Below are positions 4,090-5,373 of a stretch of 5,373 bases of DNA, piece by piece; the stretch's first letter is position 1; every line of letters begins with the position of its first letter. This DNA comes from Fimbriimonadaceae bacterium (lineage in GTDB: Bacteria > Armatimonadota > Fimbriimonadia > Fimbriimonadales > Fimbriimonadaceae), in assembly GCA_025451715.1 (NCBI GenBank), contig JANWJY010000179.1, positions 1 through 5,373 on the forward strand, written 5' to 3'. The notes under the pieces are model-generated. The model saw nothing but the letters and a program-made list of their open reading frames with translations, had not been told where the DNA came from and did not search any database. The translations under genes were made by a program, and so were the position numbers.

Positions 4090-5373
4090 GTGGAGCCGAC
4101 CCGTTCCGAGTTCCTGTTCATGGACAGCCCCCTGTGGAAGGCGGTCTTCTACCTCGTCACCTTCGCGACCCTCGGCTACATGGCCTGGCAGTTCGCCAGG
4201 CGCTCGCGAGAGTGGATGAAGGGCAAACCGGTCGAGTGGCGGTCCGACTGGGTGAAGAACATCCTGCTCAACGTGATCGGCCAGAAGCGGGTCCAAGCCA
4301 GCCGTCCGAAGTCCGGCGCGCCGATGCACCTGCTGCTGTTCTGGGGGTTCCTCGCGCTGTTCGTCGCGACCACACTGCTCGCGATCGCCACCTATTCGCC
4401 GCTCATCGGTATTCCCAACTTCCATAAGGGGCTCTACTACTTGATCTTCGAGACCACTTTCGACGTCCTCGGTCTGTTCTTCGTCGCAGGGGTCGTGTGG
4501 GCCATCGTGCGCCGCGCAAAAGCAGTGAGAAACCCAGCCAGCCCGATCAGCCACCAGCCTTCCGACTGGTGGGCTCTCGTTCTGCTGCTCATGCTCGGCG
4601 TCACCGGATACGTCCTCGAGGCCGCGCGCATAGCGAGCGACCCCAAGCCGTGGGACACCGCCTCACCGGTCGGCTACGCGCTCGCACAGGCCCTCGGCCA
4701 TCTCGGCCCGAGCACTTACGTCGCGGTCTGGTGGTTCCACATGATCTGGGTGTGGGCGTTTTTCGTCTCGATCCCGCACATGCGACTGAAGCACATGGTC
4801 ACGGCCACGCTCGTCGCGGCGGGCGTGCACGAGAGCCCGATGGGGCGGCTCGAACCGATCACGATGGAGCAGGTCGAACTGACAGGCAAGATCGGCGTCG
4901 AGCTCGCGACCGAGTTCGACCGGTGGAAGCTCCTGTCGCTCGATGCGTGCATGTCGTGTGGCCGCTGCACAGAGGTCTGCCCCGCCTACAACGTCGGCAA
5001 GTCCCTCAACCCCAAGAAGGTCGTCGCCGACATCTTCACCGCGCTCCAAACTGGCGCGAACGTGCCGACCACCGTCACCGAAGAGGCGCTCTGGGCCTGC
5101 ACCACCTGCAACGCATGCGTCGAGGCGTGCCCTGTCCACATCCAGCACGTGCCCATGATCATCGACGCGCGACGCAACCTTGTCGCCGAGGGCAAGCTGA
5201 GCGGCACTGGCGCTGTCATGCTTCGCCAAGTCGGCAGCACGGGCCACGCCTGGGGCCAGGCTCAGGGCAGCCGCGAGGACTGGATGAAGGGGCTCGACGT
5301 CCCGGTCTGCCGCGACGGCCAGCCGTTCGAGTACCTGTTCTGGGTCGGATGCGCGGGGGCCACCGACCCGAAC
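4090..5373 (+). CDS. Membrane-anchored Fe-S oxidoreductase, HdrD/GlpC-like with cytochrome b domain (N-terminal 428 residues)
   Basis: Probable electron carrier between a soluble donor and the quinone pool. Five membrane segments (about 17-36, 79-101, 118-140, 160-178, 209-228) form a NarI-like cytochrome b unit; His80, His112, His217, His230 and His235 near helix ends are heme-ligand candidates. Two ferredoxin-type [4Fe-4S] motifs follow: C287-x2-C290-x2-C293-x3-C297-P and C337-x2-C340-x2-C343-x3-C347-P. YLFWVGCAGA (Cys421) then opens the cysteine-rich CCG region, which is cut by the right edge; about 250 or more residues should remain. This layout matches the DUF224-type proteins proposed as ETF:(methyl)menaquinone oxidoreductases, often found beside etfBA. 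The GTG at 4090 is preferred over the ATG at 4120 because it yields MEPTRSEF, and homologues commonly open with a PTRE-like segment; neither start has a Shine-Dalgarno. Codons are strongly GC-ending, unlike the preceding block. Assignment to the class is firm; the exact electron donor is inferred. Confidence 0.93.
   Translation, partial: MEPTRSEFLFMDSPLWKAVFYLVTFATLGYMAWQFARRSREWMKGKPVEWRSDWVKNILLNVIGQKRVQASRPKSGAPMHLLLFWGFLALFVATTLLAIATYSPLIGIPNFHKGLYYLIFETTFDVLGLFFVAGVVWAIVRRAKAVRNPASPISHQPSDWWALVLLLMLGVTGYVLEAARIASDPKPWDTASPVGYALAQALGHLGPSTYVAVWWFHMIWVWAFFVSIPHMRLKHMVTATLVAAGVHESPMGRLEPITMEQVELTGKIGVELATEFDRWKLLSLDACMSCGRCTEVCPAYNVGKSLNPKKVVADIFTALQTGANVPTTVTEEALWACTTCNACVEACPVHIQHVPMIIDARRNLVAEGKLSGTGAVMLRQVGSTGHAWGQAQGSREDWMKGLDVPVCRDGQPFEYLFWVGCAGATDPN

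Noticed and set aside
4084..5247. Two long minus-strand open frames (156 and 194 residues)
   Set aside because: Both lie opposite the Fe-S oxidoreductase and have shadow-type composition (Asp/Glu/Arg/His-rich low complexity).

Overview
This window looks like chromosomal DNA from a GC-rich bacterium with a diderm-type or otherwise atypical envelope. The closest fit I can suggest is Armatimonadota (Fimbriimonadia-like), with Planctomycetes-like groups as an alternative. That is inference. It rests on the pilin-like protein with an A/FTLLE processing site, a following SNMRQLG-type segment and a C-terminal DG motif, together with the general gene mix. No rRNA or other taxonomic marker is present.

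Layout: (1) 1-722, minus strand, is the N-terminal two thirds of phosphoserine aminotransferase (serC), running off the left edge. (2) A 54-bp divergent gap separates it from a small predicted lipoprotein (777-1328, plus). Both start codons lack a Shine-Dalgarno and have a -10-like hexamer exactly 6 nt upstream, as expected for leaderless transcripts. (3) An 8-bp perfect inverted repeat (1322-1358) covers the lipoprotein stop codon and lies just upstream of a TACAAT -10-like box. (4) 1405-2094 encodes a NodB-fold (polysaccharide deacetylase-like) protein that has lost several canonical catalytic or metal-binding positions. (5) 2198-4061 is a tight four-gene block: a secreted Cys-rich protein with a CPCPCP segment, a type IV pilin/pseudopilin-like protein, and two small four-helix membrane proteins. 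Their junctions are 6-bp gap, 34-bp overlap and 4-bp overlap. (6) From 4090 to the right edge runs a membrane-anchored Fe-S oxidoreductase with a cytochrome-b-like domain, two [4Fe-4S] motifs and the start of a CCG domain. It resembles proposed ETF:menaquinone oxidoreductases.

How they relate: serC (serine/PLP metabolism) and the Fe-S protein (respiratory electron transfer) are housekeeping-type genes with very GC-rich third positions. The pilin-like block between them uses a clearly more relaxed codon set and has visible Shine-Dalgarno sites. It is therefore the most accessory-looking part of the window and the best candidate for an uncharacterised surface or envelope system. Its function cannot be read from sequence alone. 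There is no RNA gene, CRISPR array, transposase or clear intrinsic terminator, and no gene-free stretch exceeds 300 bases.
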